From Bin55 sp963664665 (GTDB taxonomy: Bacteria > Pseudomonadota > Gammaproteobacteria > Pseudomonadales > Azotimanducaceae), in contig CAXXMH010000004.1 of NCBI GenBank assembly GCA_963664665.2, positions 1 to 64,000 of the forward strand: 64,000 bases of DNA. Reading direction: 5' to 3'. The notes under the pieces were generated by a model, which was not told where the DNA came from, did not search any database, and saw only the letters and a program-made list of their open reading frames with translations. Position numbers and translations under genes: made by a program. This document shows, one piece after another, positions 43,269 through 52,726 of the stretch. Numbering within the stretch: the stretch's first letter is position 1; the number at the start of each line of letters is the position of its first letter.

Positions 43269-44726
43269 TCAGTTTCGTCGAGCGGTCCGTTTGACGTACT
43301 CGCGATAACGTGACATTCGTGCCTTGTCAATCCTCACTCTGAGTGGATCAAGATAACGTTCAAGCAGTTCTTGTTGGACGAGCTGGTAGCCAGAATCAGC
43401 CACTAGATTGCGACTCTCATCAGGAGTCTCAATGCGATCGATGAGCTGTGATGCTTCATGGGTTTCCGTGTTAACCGTAAATTTGTAACGCTCGGTGATC
43501 ACAGTCGTTTCACCAAATAACTCCGAAAATACTGCTTGCCCCAAATCTTCGCTATGTTCGCCCGAGACTGCGGGTTTAAGAGACTGTCCAAGCGAATCAG
43601 TGAAGCCATCGACCTCTCCCACGTCCAATAACGTGTTCGTCAGATCAATTTGCTGCACCAATTGGTCATATCGGCGAGCTGCTGTCTTCGGCGCATGGAT
43701 GAACAACGGAACACGTACCGACGGTTCGAAATAGACGGTCTTACCCATCAAACCTAGATCACCAAGCATTTCGCCGTGGTCGCTGGCAAACAAGACCCAC
43801 GTGTTGTCAGCAAAGCCTGACTCTCGCAACGTATTGATCAGTTCGCCGACCCAATGGTCGACAAGAGAGATGTTGGCGTAGTAGTTAATTCGCCACTGTC
43901 GTCGCTGTTCCTGTGTTGCGCGTGCGATGGGATTGCGTAACGCGAAGCGAGCCTGCAAGCTCGGCGGAGGATTCTCGATTCGTGTCGTGCTACCGATATC
44001 GATGTCTTTGTCTTGATACCAGGCTCGAAAATCTGAAGGACCGTCATAGGGATCGTGGGGACCTGTGAACTGGACTTGAAGATAGAACGGTTGCGACTTG
44101 TCGTAAGTTTGTAGCCATTCGCATCCGGTACGCCCGATAAATGAGTCGATGTCCATGAGTTTTGGGGCGGGTGAAGGCGGTTGAGCCCAAGGTGTGGGAT
44201 TGCCAGCGTGCTTCTCAGCAATCCAATCATTGATGTATTTCCGATGGGCGTCGACAAAGCCGTGTTCCGTTGCGAAATCTGTATATGCACAACCTTGAGA
44301 TCCTGTGCCGATGGGGTCATTGACTTCGACCCGGTGGTTGAAACCCCACGCCGCCAATACATGATCCATCTCCTTGGCGTGTAAGCCCGGTTTAGGTCCG
44401 GGTCCTGTGCGCCACAAATGTGTTTTACCGACTACAGCGGTGAAGTAACCCGCGTCTCGGAGACTTCGAACGTGGCTGGGACCGTCGACGTCAGCGCCTC
44501 GTGCATTACTCCAAACGCCGTTTTCACGGGGTAACTGCCCCGTCATGATGGCTGCTCGCGCCGGAACGCACAAGGGCGAATTTGAAATACAACGCGTGAA
44601 AACGGTGGAGCAACTCGCAAGCGCGTCTAGGTGAGGGGTGATCGCATCTGCTTCTTCGTAGCACCCCAACGCATCGCCTCGCCATTGATCGGTGGCGATG
44701 AGCAGGATGTTAGGTGGTACAGGCAT
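43269..44726 (-). CDS. type I sulfatase (formylglycine-dependent)
   Basis: A 485-residue alkaline-phosphatase-fold sulfatase. The metal-binding start NILLIATDQWRGDALG and the modification site SPLCVPARAAIMTG near residue 52 (C-x-P-x-R, the Cys becoming formylglycine) are present, with GKTHLWRTG near 100 and the second metal site SDHGEMLGDLGLMGK near 315. There is no signal peptide, so a cytosolic location and a small sulfated substrate are likely. No formylglycine-generating enzyme is in the window apart from the EgtB domain, which has another role. Upstream, 32 nt away, is yejE on the same strand. Confidence 0.92.
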   Translation of the reverse strand: MPVPPNILLIATDQWRGDALGCYEEADAITPHLDALASCSTVFTRCISNSPLCVPARAAIMTGQLPRENGVWSNARGADVDGPSHVRSLRDAGYFTAVVGKTHLWRTGPGPKPGLHAKEMDHVLAAWGFNHRVEVNDPIGTGSQGCAYTDFATEHGFVDAHRKYINDWIAEKHAGNPTPWAQPPSPAPKLMDIDSFIGRTGCEWLQTYDKSQPFYLQVQFTGPHDPYDGPSDFRAWYQDKDIDIGSTTRIENPPPSLQARFALRNPIARATQEQRRQWRINYYANISLVDHWVGELINTLRESGFADNTWVLFASDHGEMLGDLGLMGKTVYFEPSVRVPLFIHAPKTAARRYDQLVQQIDLTNTLLDVGEVDGFTDSLGQSLKPAVSGEHSEDLGQAVFSELFGETTVITERYKFTVNTETHEASQLIDRIETPDESRNLVADSGYQLVQQELLERYLDPLRVRIDKARMSRYREYVKRTARRN

Positions 44727-44758
44727 GTGCTAATTCTTAAAGTGCACAGTGTCCGTCG

Positions 44759-45799
44759 CTATTTTCGGGTTGCGAGCCCCGCGAGAACGCGACGTGGGTC
44801 GAACGCATCGCGCACACCTTCAGAGATGAAGATCAGCAAACACAGCATGATCGCGAGCGTAAAGAAGCCGGTTAGACCCAGGAACGGCGCCTCAACATTG
44901 GCTCTTCCTTGATTCATTAGTTCGCCTAGAGACGGTGCGCCTTCTGGCAACCCTAAACCAAGAAAATCGAGCGCTGTCAACGTCGTAACTGCGGTGCACA
45001 GAATAAACGGCATGTTAGTGAGTGTCGCGACCATCGCGTTCGGAAGTACGTGTCGACGCATGATCACCGGATTAGGAACCCCCAATGAACGAGCGGCGCG
45101 TACATAGTCGAAATTTCGGGTACGTAAGAACTCCGCTCGAACCACCGCCGACAAGGACATCCAGCTAAAGAGGGTGAGCAAGATCAGCATGACGAATAGG
45201 TTGCGCTCGACGATCGTCGACATGATGATCAAGATAAGCAACGTCGGCAGACCTGTCCATATCTCCACCAATCGTTGTCCTACCAAGTCCGTTAAGCCCC
45301 CGAAATAACCTTGGACCGCGCCAACCGAGATGCCAATGACTGCTGCCATCGCTGTGAGAATCAATCCAAACAGCACAGATAGGCGGAATCCATAGATTAG
45401 GCGAGCAAGCGTGTCCTTACCGCGATCATCGGTTCCCAGCCAATGTTGCGCTGATGGCCAGGCCGGTGTTGCAGAAAGTACATAGAAATCGACGGTATCG
45501 AAGGCATATGGGATGGGTGGATAGATCGTGAAAGCATCTTTGCTTTCAAGTAGGTCATCAATGTACGGGTCCGTGTAATCAACGAGAACGTTGAGCTCCC
45601 CACCCAAATCCTTTTCGGAAACAAACTCAACGACCGGAAACCAAATTTTCCCGTCCATGACAACCACAATGGGTTTGTCATTCGCAATGAATTCGGCAAA
45701 CAGCGTTAACACGAACAAGCCACCAAAGATCCACAACGAGTAATAACCCCGGCGATTCGCCTTGAAATTGGCAAATCCGCGTTTGACGAGTGGACTCAT
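44759..45799 (-). CDS. yejE: ABC transporter permease, YejE type
   Basis: A 346-residue inner-membrane permease of the peptide/nickel family. An N-terminal helix (SLWIFGGLFVLTLFAEFIA) is followed by a long periplasmic segment with KIWFPVV and TDPYIDDLLE, typical of YejE, then five helices with the ATPase-contact loop YVRAARSLGVPNPVIMRRHVLPNA. With YejB it would import microcin-C-like or other oligopeptides. Its start overlaps yejB by 4 nt. The ATPase gene yejF, normally next, is missing; a sulfatase gene takes its place. Confidence 0.92.
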   Translation of the reverse strand: MSPLVKRGFANFKANRRGYYSLWIFGGLFVLTLFAEFIANDKPIVVVMDGKIWFPVVEFVSEKDLGGELNVLVDYTDPYIDDLLESKDAFTIYPPIPYAFDTVDFYVLSATPAWPSAQHWLGTDDRGKDTLARLIYGFRLSVLFGLILTAMAAVIGISVGAVQGYFGGLTDLVGQRLVEIWTGLPTLLILIIMSTIVERNLFVMLILLTLFSWMSLSAVVRAEFLRTRNFDYVRAARSLGVPNPVIMRRHVLPNAMVATLTNMPFILCTAVTTLTALDFLGLGLPEGAPSLGELMNQGRANVEAPFLGLTGFFTLAIMLCLLIFISEGVRDAFDPRRVLAGLATRK

Positions 45800-46893
45800 T
45801 GTCGCGTTTCGAAGTCGATGCGGGGATCAATCAGCACGTAACAGAGATCACCAATCAAGTGCATGAGCAATCCAATAAGCGAGAAGCAATATAGCGTCCC
45901 AAACATGATCGGGTAGTCACGTTTTATCACGGCGTCGTAACTCAACAAGCCGAGACCGTTGAGATTGAAGATCACCTCAATAAGTAGCGATCCGGTGAAC
46001 AAGATCCCAATGAGCGCGGAAGGAAACCCAGCGATGACGATTAACATCGCGTTTCGGAAGATGTGACCGAACAGCACGCGTTTTTCGTCGATCCCTTTCG
46101 CTCGCGCGGTCAAGACGAACTGCTTGTTTATTTCTTCCAAGAACGAGTTCTTGGTGAGCATGGTGAGATAGGCAAAGCCGCCAACGGTAAGCGCGATGAC
46201 CGGAAGGGTTATGTGCCAGAAGTAGTCAAAAATCTTGTCGAGCCACGCGAGGTCACTCCAATTGGCAGACGTTAACCCTTGCAGAGGGAACCAGTTAAAG
46301 GTGCTTTGTCCGCCTGCAAACAGCAGGATTAACACGATCGCAAATAGAAAACCCGGAATCGCGTAACCGACGAAGATAACCGAACTTGACCAGAAATCGA
46401 AGTGGGTGCCATCCTTGACAGCCTTGCGTACGCCGAGCGGCACAGAAATGCCGTAGATCAGCAAGAGCGACCACAAACCCAACGAGATTGAAACGGGGAA
46501 CCGTTCTATCACCAATTCATGGACTGGACGATTTTGGAAGTAGCTCTCACCAAAGTCGAACCGCATGTAATTCCAGACCATCTCGAAGAAACGAACATGG
46601 GCGGGTTTGTCAAACCCAAATTGCTTCTTTAGATCTTCAACCAGGTCTGGATCAAGCCCGTAGGTGGAATTGCTGTGGACAGTACCGGCTGCTGCGAGTG
46701 CGTCGGATGACACGCCCATATCGCCGCCGCCACTGATGCCTTGCGTGGTCGACACTTGGCCCATCATCATTTTCGCGACGATTTGCTCGATCGGTCCGCC
46801 AGGTGCGAATTGCGCAATCGTGAAATTGATTAGGATGATGCCGAGAAGCGTGACCGGCACGAGCAGGATGCGCTTAGTGATATAGAGAAGCAT
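45796..46893 (-). CDS. yejB: ABC transporter permease, YejB type
   Basis: A 365-residue permease with an N-terminal helix (RILLVPVTLLGIILINFTIAQF), the family's long periplasmic loop (residues 40-130, including FGFDKPAHVRFFEMVWNYMRFDFGES), and five further helices. The cytosolic coupling loop reads QFVLTARAKGIDEKRVLFGHIFRNA. These features separate YejB from DppB. It is followed by yejE with a 4-nt overlap and preceded by the binding-protein gene by 19 nt. Confidence 0.93.
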   Translation of the reverse strand: MLLYITKRILLVPVTLLGIILINFTIAQFAPGGPIEQIVAKMMMGQVSTTQGISGGGDMGVSSDALAAAGTVHSNSTYGLDPDLVEDLKKQFGFDKPAHVRFFEMVWNYMRFDFGESYFQNRPVHELVIERFPVSISLGLWSLLLIYGISVPLGVRKAVKDGTHFDFWSSSVIFVGYAIPGFLFAIVLILLFAGGQSTFNWFPLQGLTSANWSDLAWLDKIFDYFWHITLPVIALTVGGFAYLTMLTKNSFLEEINKQFVLTARAKGIDEKRVLFGHIFRNAMLIVIAGFPSALIGILFTGSLLIEVIFNLNGLGLLSYDAVIKRDYPIMFGTLYCFSLIGLLMHLIGDLCYVLIDPRIDFETRQ

Positions 46894-46912
46894 TAGCTAG
46901 TGATTGCTACTT

Positions 46913-48832
46913 TCATTCTGAACGAAGTGCGGCTAAACCTGCCTGGAGCTCAACCTCTTTCTTGGGATCCCACCACCAAGCATCTATAACAGGTACGCGA
47001 TTTAATGGTCCGGAATCGACAGAATTGAATCGATCCCAATACACGGCTCTATACCCGGGTTGGCCCATGCCGGGCACCATGTAGAACTCCCATAGCAACA
47101 AACGGTCCAACGCGCGTGTGGCCGCGTACAGGTCGTCGGCCGTTCGAGCTTCGTTTACTTTGTCAATCAGGTAATCGACAGCAGGATTCTTGACACCAGC
47201 CCAGTTTAGGCTGTTTGGTTCGTCTGCGGCGAGGCTACCAAACCGATTACGCAAATCAATTCCTGGCATGTTTCCGGGAATGAATAGATAGCCACCACCA
47301 TCGAATTTGCGTGCTCGCATACGATGCTGCCAATTGGAAATCTCAGGTGCTACCGCGGAGGTTTCGATGCCAACTTGGTTCAGACGCTTCATGTAGGGCG
47401 TCTTTGCACGAAGAAGCATCGGCGAAACGAATACGAAGTCGACTTTGAATTGCTCGTTCGTTTCCTTGTGCCTCATTTCGCCCTCTTTCAAGACCCATCC
47501 TGCTTCATCAAAAAGTTCCAAGGCTCGCTTCATTGCCAAGCGGTTCGTGCCATACCCGTCCGATTCAGGTTGATCGAATTCCTCGGTGAACAGGCGTGGA
47601 GGCACCGAGTCGCGGACAGGTTCGAGCAGCTCGAGTTCTGCGCTCGACGGCAATCCTTCCCACGCCATCGGTGAGTTATAGAAATAGCTATTACCGTAGT
47701 CGTAGAACCCATGAAGGATCACGCGATTGATCCAAGGAAAGTCGTAAAGGAGAAAGAGCGCCTCGCGTACGCGTCGATCTTGGAAGCGTTCGACGCGGAC
47801 GTTCCAGAAAGCCGGCCACCACATACCCCACGATCGTTCGAGATAGATTAAGCGTTTCAGAAATAAGCCAGCTTCTACTTCCGGGAAGTCGTACTTCACG
47901 GTCCAGTTCTTTGAAACAGTCTCCTCTCGAAAATCCAATACGTCAGCTTTATGGGCTTCGGTGATGACTTGCTCATCTCGAAAATAGTCCCACTGGATTT
48001 TGTCGAAGTTGTACCGACCACGCATCGAGGGGACGTCTTTCCCCCAGTAGTCATCGTATCGCTCGTAGACCGCAAGCTGTCCGAAGTCGACCTCAGTAAG
48101 CTGGTATGGACCACTACCCAACGGTGGATCGGTCACAGTCTTCGATAGATCTCTGTCAGCCCAGTAGTGTTTCGGCAGAATGCCTTGGCCGCCATAGATA
48201 AACGGCGTAGCGGGATTGATTTCCGCACCTTCTTTAGTCACGAAACAAACTTCGCGCTCACCAAAACTGAAGACACGATCAAGATCACGCAGCGCCGTTT
48301 TTAACCCGACGTTGCCATGTTCTAGAAATGCTTCAAACGTCCAAACCACATCGTCGACGGTCAACGGCTCACCGTCGTGCCAATAAGCCTTGTCACGAAC
48401 TTTGAAGGCTACCCATCGATAATCTTGTTCTACAGCGACCCCTTCCGCTAGACGTCCGTACGCACTTTGTGATTCATCAGCCGCTCCGGTCAATAGTGAG
48501 TCATAGATCAATGCGCCGGGTCCGCCGCTTTCGTATCCAGCCAGCAAGCGGCCTTTGTCCGGCAAGAAGTTGTAGTTGTCAAACGTACCCAATTGAGGCA
48601 TTCGCAGGATGCCGCCCTTAGGGGCATTCGGATTGGTATAGTCGAAGTGTTCGAAGTCTTCGTCGTATTTAAGCGGCAACACGTACGACCAACCGTGTTG
48701 GTACTGCGGATTGGCGCAAGGCGCTTCTTGGGCGTTCAGGGTTGAACCGAATAACACCAAGCCGATTGCGGTCCACCAGGTGAAGTACGCAAATGAGTGA
48801 TGGTTTAAGCTAGTTGCTTTGTGCACGGCCAA
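46913..48832 (-). CDS. yejA: extracellular solute-binding protein, YejA type
   Basis: A 639-residue periplasmic binding protein of the SBP_bac_5 family, with a signal peptide near residues 14-36 (TWWTAIGLVLFGSTLNAQE). YejA-type landmarks include FEHFDYTNPNAPKGG near 60, YWHDGEPLTVDDVVWTFEAF near 155 and GSGPYQLTEVDFGQ. It heads yejABE and is divergent from an SDR gene with only 14 bp between starts, so their promoters must overlap the genes. A second protein of the same type is encoded at 61854-63782; the two share FD(Y/E)-NP(N/D)APKGG and the R-x-NFD motif. Confidence 0.93.
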   Translation of the reverse strand: MAVHKATSLNHHSFAYFTWWTAIGLVLFGSTLNAQEAPCANPQYQHGWSYVLPLKYDEDFEHFDYTNPNAPKGGILRMPQLGTFDNYNFLPDKGRLLAGYESGGPGALIYDSLLTGAADESQSAYGRLAEGVAVEQDYRWVAFKVRDKAYWHDGEPLTVDDVVWTFEAFLEHGNVGLKTALRDLDRVFSFGEREVCFVTKEGAEINPATPFIYGGQGILPKHYWADRDLSKTVTDPPLGSGPYQLTEVDFGQLAVYERYDDYWGKDVPSMRGRYNFDKIQWDYFRDEQVITEAHKADVLDFREETVSKNWTVKYDFPEVEAGLFLKRLIYLERSWGMWWPAFWNVRVERFQDRRVREALFLLYDFPWINRVILHGFYDYGNSYFYNSPMAWEGLPSSAELELLEPVRDSVPPRLFTEEFDQPESDGYGTNRLAMKRALELFDEAGWVLKEGEMRHKETNEQFKVDFVFVSPMLLRAKTPYMKRLNQVGIETSAVAPEISNWQHRMRARKFDGGGYLFIPGNMPGIDLRNRFGSLAADEPNSLNWAGVKNPAVDYLIDKVNEARTADDLYAATRALDRLLLWEFYMVPGMGQPGYRAVYWDRFNSVDSGPLNRVPVIDAWWWDPKKEVELQAGLAALRSE

Positions 48833-48846
48833 ATTAAGGAATTCGT

Positions 48847-49629
48847 ATGTCTGTATCTACGCAGTTGTTTGATCTCACCGACCGGGTTGCGTTGTTAACG
48901 GGTGCTTCCAAAGGTATGGGATTATCAATGGCCGAAGGATTGGCGGAACATGGTGCACGCGTGGTGATTTCAAGCCGCAAATTAGACCAATGTGAAGCGG
49001 CTGCTGAGCAGGTAAATAAGAAGTGTGGTGCGGAACGTGCGATCGCTGTCGCCTGCAACATTGGATACAAGGACCAGCTAGAAAATCTAGTTGAAACTAC
49101 CCGCAGTCGACTAGGGCCAATTGACATTTTGGTCAGCAATGCGGGTGTCAATCCATTTTACGGAAGGATGTCAGAGATTCCGGACTCCGCATTCGACAAA
49201 ACCATGAACTCAAATGTGCGATCAAACCACTGGTTGGCACACATGGTTGCACCCGACATGATTGCGAAGGGCCAAGGATCGATGATGATTACCGCGAGTA
49301 CTGGCGCGTTTACGGGTTCGCTGACTTTAGGCACTTACAACATATCAAAATTGGCCGACATCGCCTTGGTGCGCAATCTCGCCTTGGAATACGGACCAAA
49401 CGGAATTCGGGTAAATGCGATCTGTCCTGGTTTAATCAAGACAGACTTTGCTCGTGCGCTATGGGACAATCCCGATGCGAAGCGGAATGCAGAAACCAAC
49501 ACGCCGCTACGCCGACTGGGTGAGTCTGATGACTTGAAAGGCATCGCTGTCTTCTTAGGCTCAGATGCGAGCACGTATGTGACCGGCCAAGCCATTGCTG
49601 TATGTGGCGGCACGCACATGTGGCGTTAG
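48847..49629 (+). CDS. SDR-family oxidoreductase
   Basis: A 260-residue classical short-chain dehydrogenase. The nucleotide loop TGASKGMGLSMAEGLAEHG is near residue 18, NAGVN near 97, the catalytic Ser in ITASTGAF near 145 and YNISK (Tyr and Lys) near 160. SSRKLDQ after the second strand suggests NADP preference. The C-terminal YVTGQAIAVCGGTHMW is as expected. AAGGA lies 9 nt before ATG 48847. The substrate is unknown. It starts a plus-strand run that continues with polB. Confidence 0.92.
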   Translation: MSVSTQLFDLTDRVALLTGASKGMGLSMAEGLAEHGARVVISSRKLDQCEAAAEQVNKKCGAERAIAVACNIGYKDQLENLVETTRSRLGPIDILVSNAGVNPFYGRMSEIPDSAFDKTMNSNVRSNHWLAHMVAPDMIAKGQGSMMITASTGAFTGSLTLGTYNISKLADIALVRNLALEYGPNGIRVNAICPGLIKTDFARALWDNPDAKRNAETNTPLRRLGESDDLKGIAVFLGSDASTYVTGQAIAVCGGTHMWR

Positions 49630-49679
49630 TCGCGTAATGGGGTGATCTGCGTGCAATCCGTAATAACGAGTCAGTCAGG

Positions 49680-52013
49680 ATGACCTTCAAAGGCTTCATC
49701 CTGCAGAGCACGTATCGGGTTGTTAACCGCGAACCGATCATCCTCATCTATGGTCGCCTTGAAGATGGCCGTACCTTTTTGATTCGCGAAACGCGCCAGC
49801 AACCGACTTTCTACATTCGTACGGCCGATGTTGAACATGTCGATTGGAGGAATGCGTCGGTAGAAACCACTTCATGGAAGACGCTTGATGGGATGACTGC
49901 GTCCCGCGTGAAGGTTGCGGAACCGTCGAGAGTTGTGCCTCTGCGCGATCGAATTCATGGTACGGGAGTGCGCACGTATGAGGCCGACATACCGTTTGCG
50001 ACCGCCTACCTGATTGAGCGAGACATTCGTGGTGGTGTAGCGATAACTGGCGATCCCTCGCCATCGAAAACGCAGCTCGATTTGGAATTCACGGATCCAT
50101 CGTTAGAGCCATGCGACGTGGATTTCATGCCGAGTTGCTTGTCGCTCGACATTGAAACTGACCCGGACGCCACACGATTGTTAGCGATTTCCCTTTACAG
50201 TGAAGACGTTGACGAGGTCCTGGTGTGCGATCCTGATGGGCGCGATATGCCGGCAAACGCGATTGGCTTCGCAAGCGAAAGCGACACGATCGAGGCGTTT
50301 GTTGAACGAGTACGAGATTTGGATCCCGACGTCCTCACCGGTTGGAACGTCGTTGACTTTGACTTGGATGCGCTAAGTCGCATGAGCCGTCGAACAGGTT
50401 CCTCCTTCGAGCTCGGACGAGTACCTGGTCGCATGGTGCTACGCGAGGCACAAGGGTATTTTGGCAGTGGACGCGCCTTGATTCCTGGCAGGATAGTTCT
50501 CGATGGGATTGATTTGGTGCGCGGAGCGTTTATCCGGTTTCCCGAGTACTCGCTAGAGGTCGTGGCGCAGGAAGTTCTTGGTGAAGGTAAGCAGATTGAA
50601 GGCGACGTACACGATCGAGCAGAGGAAATTCTGGAGCGTTACCAACATGACTTAACGGGGTTTGCTGCGTATGCTCGAACTGACGCGAGGCTGGCATATC
50701 AGATTCTCGAGCAACTGAAGCTGCTATCCCTTGCGAAGGTAAGTAGCACGCTTACGGGGATGCCTATGGATCGCGTTGCTGCAAGTGTCGCATCGTTCGA
50801 TTTTGTTTACATTGCGGCGCTTAAAAAGCGACGAGTTTGTGCTCCGAGTTTTGATCGGTCTCGCAACGACACGTCCGAGTCGCATGCGGGCGGAGCTGTG
50901 TTGTCGCCCGAAGTGGGCATCCACTCGAATGTGTGGGTGCTGGACTATAAGAGTCTATATCCGAGCATCATTCGAACGTTCAATATCGACCCGTTAGGTT
51001 ATGTACGTGAAAACGAATCTGGTGGCGGCATTCGACTTCTCAATGACGCGGAGTTCTCGAGAAGTCCAGCCATCCTGCCCAGCGTCCTAGATGGGCTCTA
51101 CACTGCTCGAGAGCAGGCCAAGCAACGTCGGGACGGCGTGGCATCTCAAGCTATCAAGATTCTGATGAATTCCTTTTACGGTGTCCTGGCGACACCGGTG
51201 TGTCGGTTTCACAACAGCAAGATTGGCAACGCGATTACGACGATGGGACGTCATTTCCTGATGTGGTCAAAAGAGTGGTTTGAATCACGCGGATTTGTGG
51301 TGTTGTACGGCGACACCGATAGTGTGTTCGTGGCGTCTGGTTCAGAAGATTCAGACAAAGCGATGGAATTAGGTCATCAATTAACACTTGAATTCAATGC
51401 GGAACTAGCAAGTTACATCGAGGACGAGTGGCGGGTTGAAAGTAAACTCGAGCTCGAATTTGAGAAACTCTATATCCGCCTGTTTTTGCTACCTCTGAAG
51501 AAAGGTAGCGGAGGTGCGCGGAAGCGATACGCGGGTCAAATGAGTACCACGGGCGAAGTCGAGTTCGTCGGAATGGAAGTGGTACGTCGAGATTGGACCG
51601 AGCTTGCTAAAGACGCGCAGCGGGAGTTGTACGCGCGCTTATTCAAAGGGGAACCTGTTGAAGGTTTCGTTCTTGAAACTGTCAATGCGGTCCGTGCCGG
51701 TAGATTGGACGAGAAGCTCGTGTATCGAAAAGGGCTGAGTAAACCGCCGACGAGTTACACGAAGGTAAAACCGCCCCATGTCGTGGCTGCGCTCAAATCT
51801 TCAAATCCAACCCGGGTCGTACATTACGTCATGACGCTGGATGGCCCGGAGCCGACCGACAATATTTGTCACGAAATCGATCGCGAGCACTATATTGACA
51901 AGCAGCTAAAAGCCGTAGCGGAACCCGTATTAGCTACGTTAGGGTCGACATGGGAATCCGCGTGCGGCATCCCAGTTCAGCGATCCCTATTCGATGCCCT
52001 TGAAGAAACGTGA
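49680..52013 (+). CDS. polB: DNA polymerase II (family B)
   Basis: A 777-residue polymerase of E. coli Pol II length, used in damage tolerance and restart. The exonuclease motifs are intact: LSLDIETDPD (Exo I, near 157), LTGWNVVDFDLDA (Exo II) and YARTDARLAYQI (Exo III). The polymerase motifs are DYKSLYPSIIRTFN (A, near 420), KILMNSFYGVLATP (B) and YGDTDSVFV (C, near 543). In E. coli it belongs to the SOS regulon; I could not find a LexA box upstream. The NTF2-like gene follows after 14 nt. Confidence 0.96.
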   Translation: MTFKGFILQSTYRVVNREPIILIYGRLEDGRTFLIRETRQQPTFYIRTADVEHVDWRNASVETTSWKTLDGMTASRVKVAEPSRVVPLRDRIHGTGVRTYEADIPFATAYLIERDIRGGVAITGDPSPSKTQLDLEFTDPSLEPCDVDFMPSCLSLDIETDPDATRLLAISLYSEDVDEVLVCDPDGRDMPANAIGFASESDTIEAFVERVRDLDPDVLTGWNVVDFDLDALSRMSRRTGSSFELGRVPGRMVLREAQGYFGSGRALIPGRIVLDGIDLVRGAFIRFPEYSLEVVAQEVLGEGKQIEGDVHDRAEEILERYQHDLTGFAAYARTDARLAYQILEQLKLLSLAKVSSTLTGMPMDRVAASVASFDFVYIAALKKRRVCAPSFDRSRNDTSESHAGGAVLSPEVGIHSNVWVLDYKSLYPSIIRTFNIDPLGYVRENESGGGIRLLNDAEFSRSPAILPSVLDGLYTAREQAKQRRDGVASQAIKILMNSFYGVLATPVCRFHNSKIGNAITTMGRHFLMWSKEWFESRGFVVLYGDTDSVFVASGSEDSDKAMELGHQLTLEFNAELASYIEDEWRVESKLELEFEKLYIRLFLLPLKKGSGGARKRYAGQMSTTGEVEFVGMEVVRRDWTELAKDAQRELYARLFKGEPVEGFVLETVNAVRAGRLDEKLVYRKGLSKPPTSYTKVKPPHVVAALKSSNPTRVVHYVMTLDGPEPTDNICHEIDREHYIDKQLKAVAEPVLATLGSTWESACGIPVQRSLFDALEET

Positions 52014-52027
52014 GCGATATATAGAAG

Positions 52028-52726
52028 ATGAGTGAAACGGCACTTGAGGCTTACTGGCGTTTCTTTGAGACCTTCAATACACGGGATGCGTATACCTTTT
52101 CGTCTGCGATGAGTTATCCGCATGTGCGTGTGTCTTGGGCACGTGAGCCGATTGTTCTCGCAGATCAAGAAGCGCATGCTTTGAGCGTGAGTTGGGATGC
52201 GTTTATTCGATCAGGTTGGGACCATACGGTCGGAGACGATCCCGAGGTGATCGGGAGTTCCGAAGACAAAGCTCATATCGTAGGTGGTTGGACTCGCTTC
52301 ACCGCCTCCGGTGAGCCGCTACTTGCCAATCGTGTTTGTTACATCGCGACGCGTATTGAAGGTCGGTGGGGTATCCAGAGTCGGTTTGGCACGGACCCCG
52401 GTAGCGTCGGTGACGAACAAACTGAAAATGAGCTCGTTGCAGCGCAGGAACATGCTAGTGGATTCTTGCAGACCTTGAACACGGGCAAAGGTTCTTTCGG
52501 TCAATATATGAGCGACGAATTTTTCGTGATAGATGCGGGTTCGGTACGACGGATCAAGCGGGATAGTGATCCAACTGTTGCGGGTATGCGCGAGCCGAAG
52601 GTGCGAATCATCCAGAGTGGACCGTCATCAATCACGATTAACGCGGTTGAAAACAATCACGCAACGCTACTCTATGCTATCCGACGCAATGACGAATGGG
52701 AAATAAAGGCAGGATCATGGCTTTAG
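52028..52726 (+). CDS. NTF2/SnoaL-like protein of unknown function (paralog 1)
   Basis: A 232-residue soluble protein that seems to hold two NTF2-like halves. The first starts EAYWRFFETFNTRDAYTF and has MSYPHVRVSW, then GGWTRFTASGEPLLANRV and a Trp-Gly-Ile strand. The second begins near residue 145 (FLQTLNTGKGSFGQYMSDEFFVID). No catalytic residue is certain. The protein at 58636-59376 shares the same order of motifs (YW-FF, MSYPH-RV, GGW-R, LxNRV, WG), so the two are paralogs. The gene follows polB and overlaps the AKR gene by 10 nt. It has no signal peptide. Confidence 0.8.
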   Translation: MSETALEAYWRFFETFNTRDAYTFSSAMSYPHVRVSWAREPIVLADQEAHALSVSWDAFIRSGWDHTVGDDPEVIGSSEDKAHIVGGWTRFTASGEPLLANRVCYIATRIEGRWGIQSRFGTDPGSVGDEQTENELVAAQEHASGFLQTLNTGKGSFGQYMSDEFFVIDAGSVRRIKRDSDPTVAGMREPKVRIIQSGPSSITINAVENNHATLLYAIRRNDEWEIKAGSWL

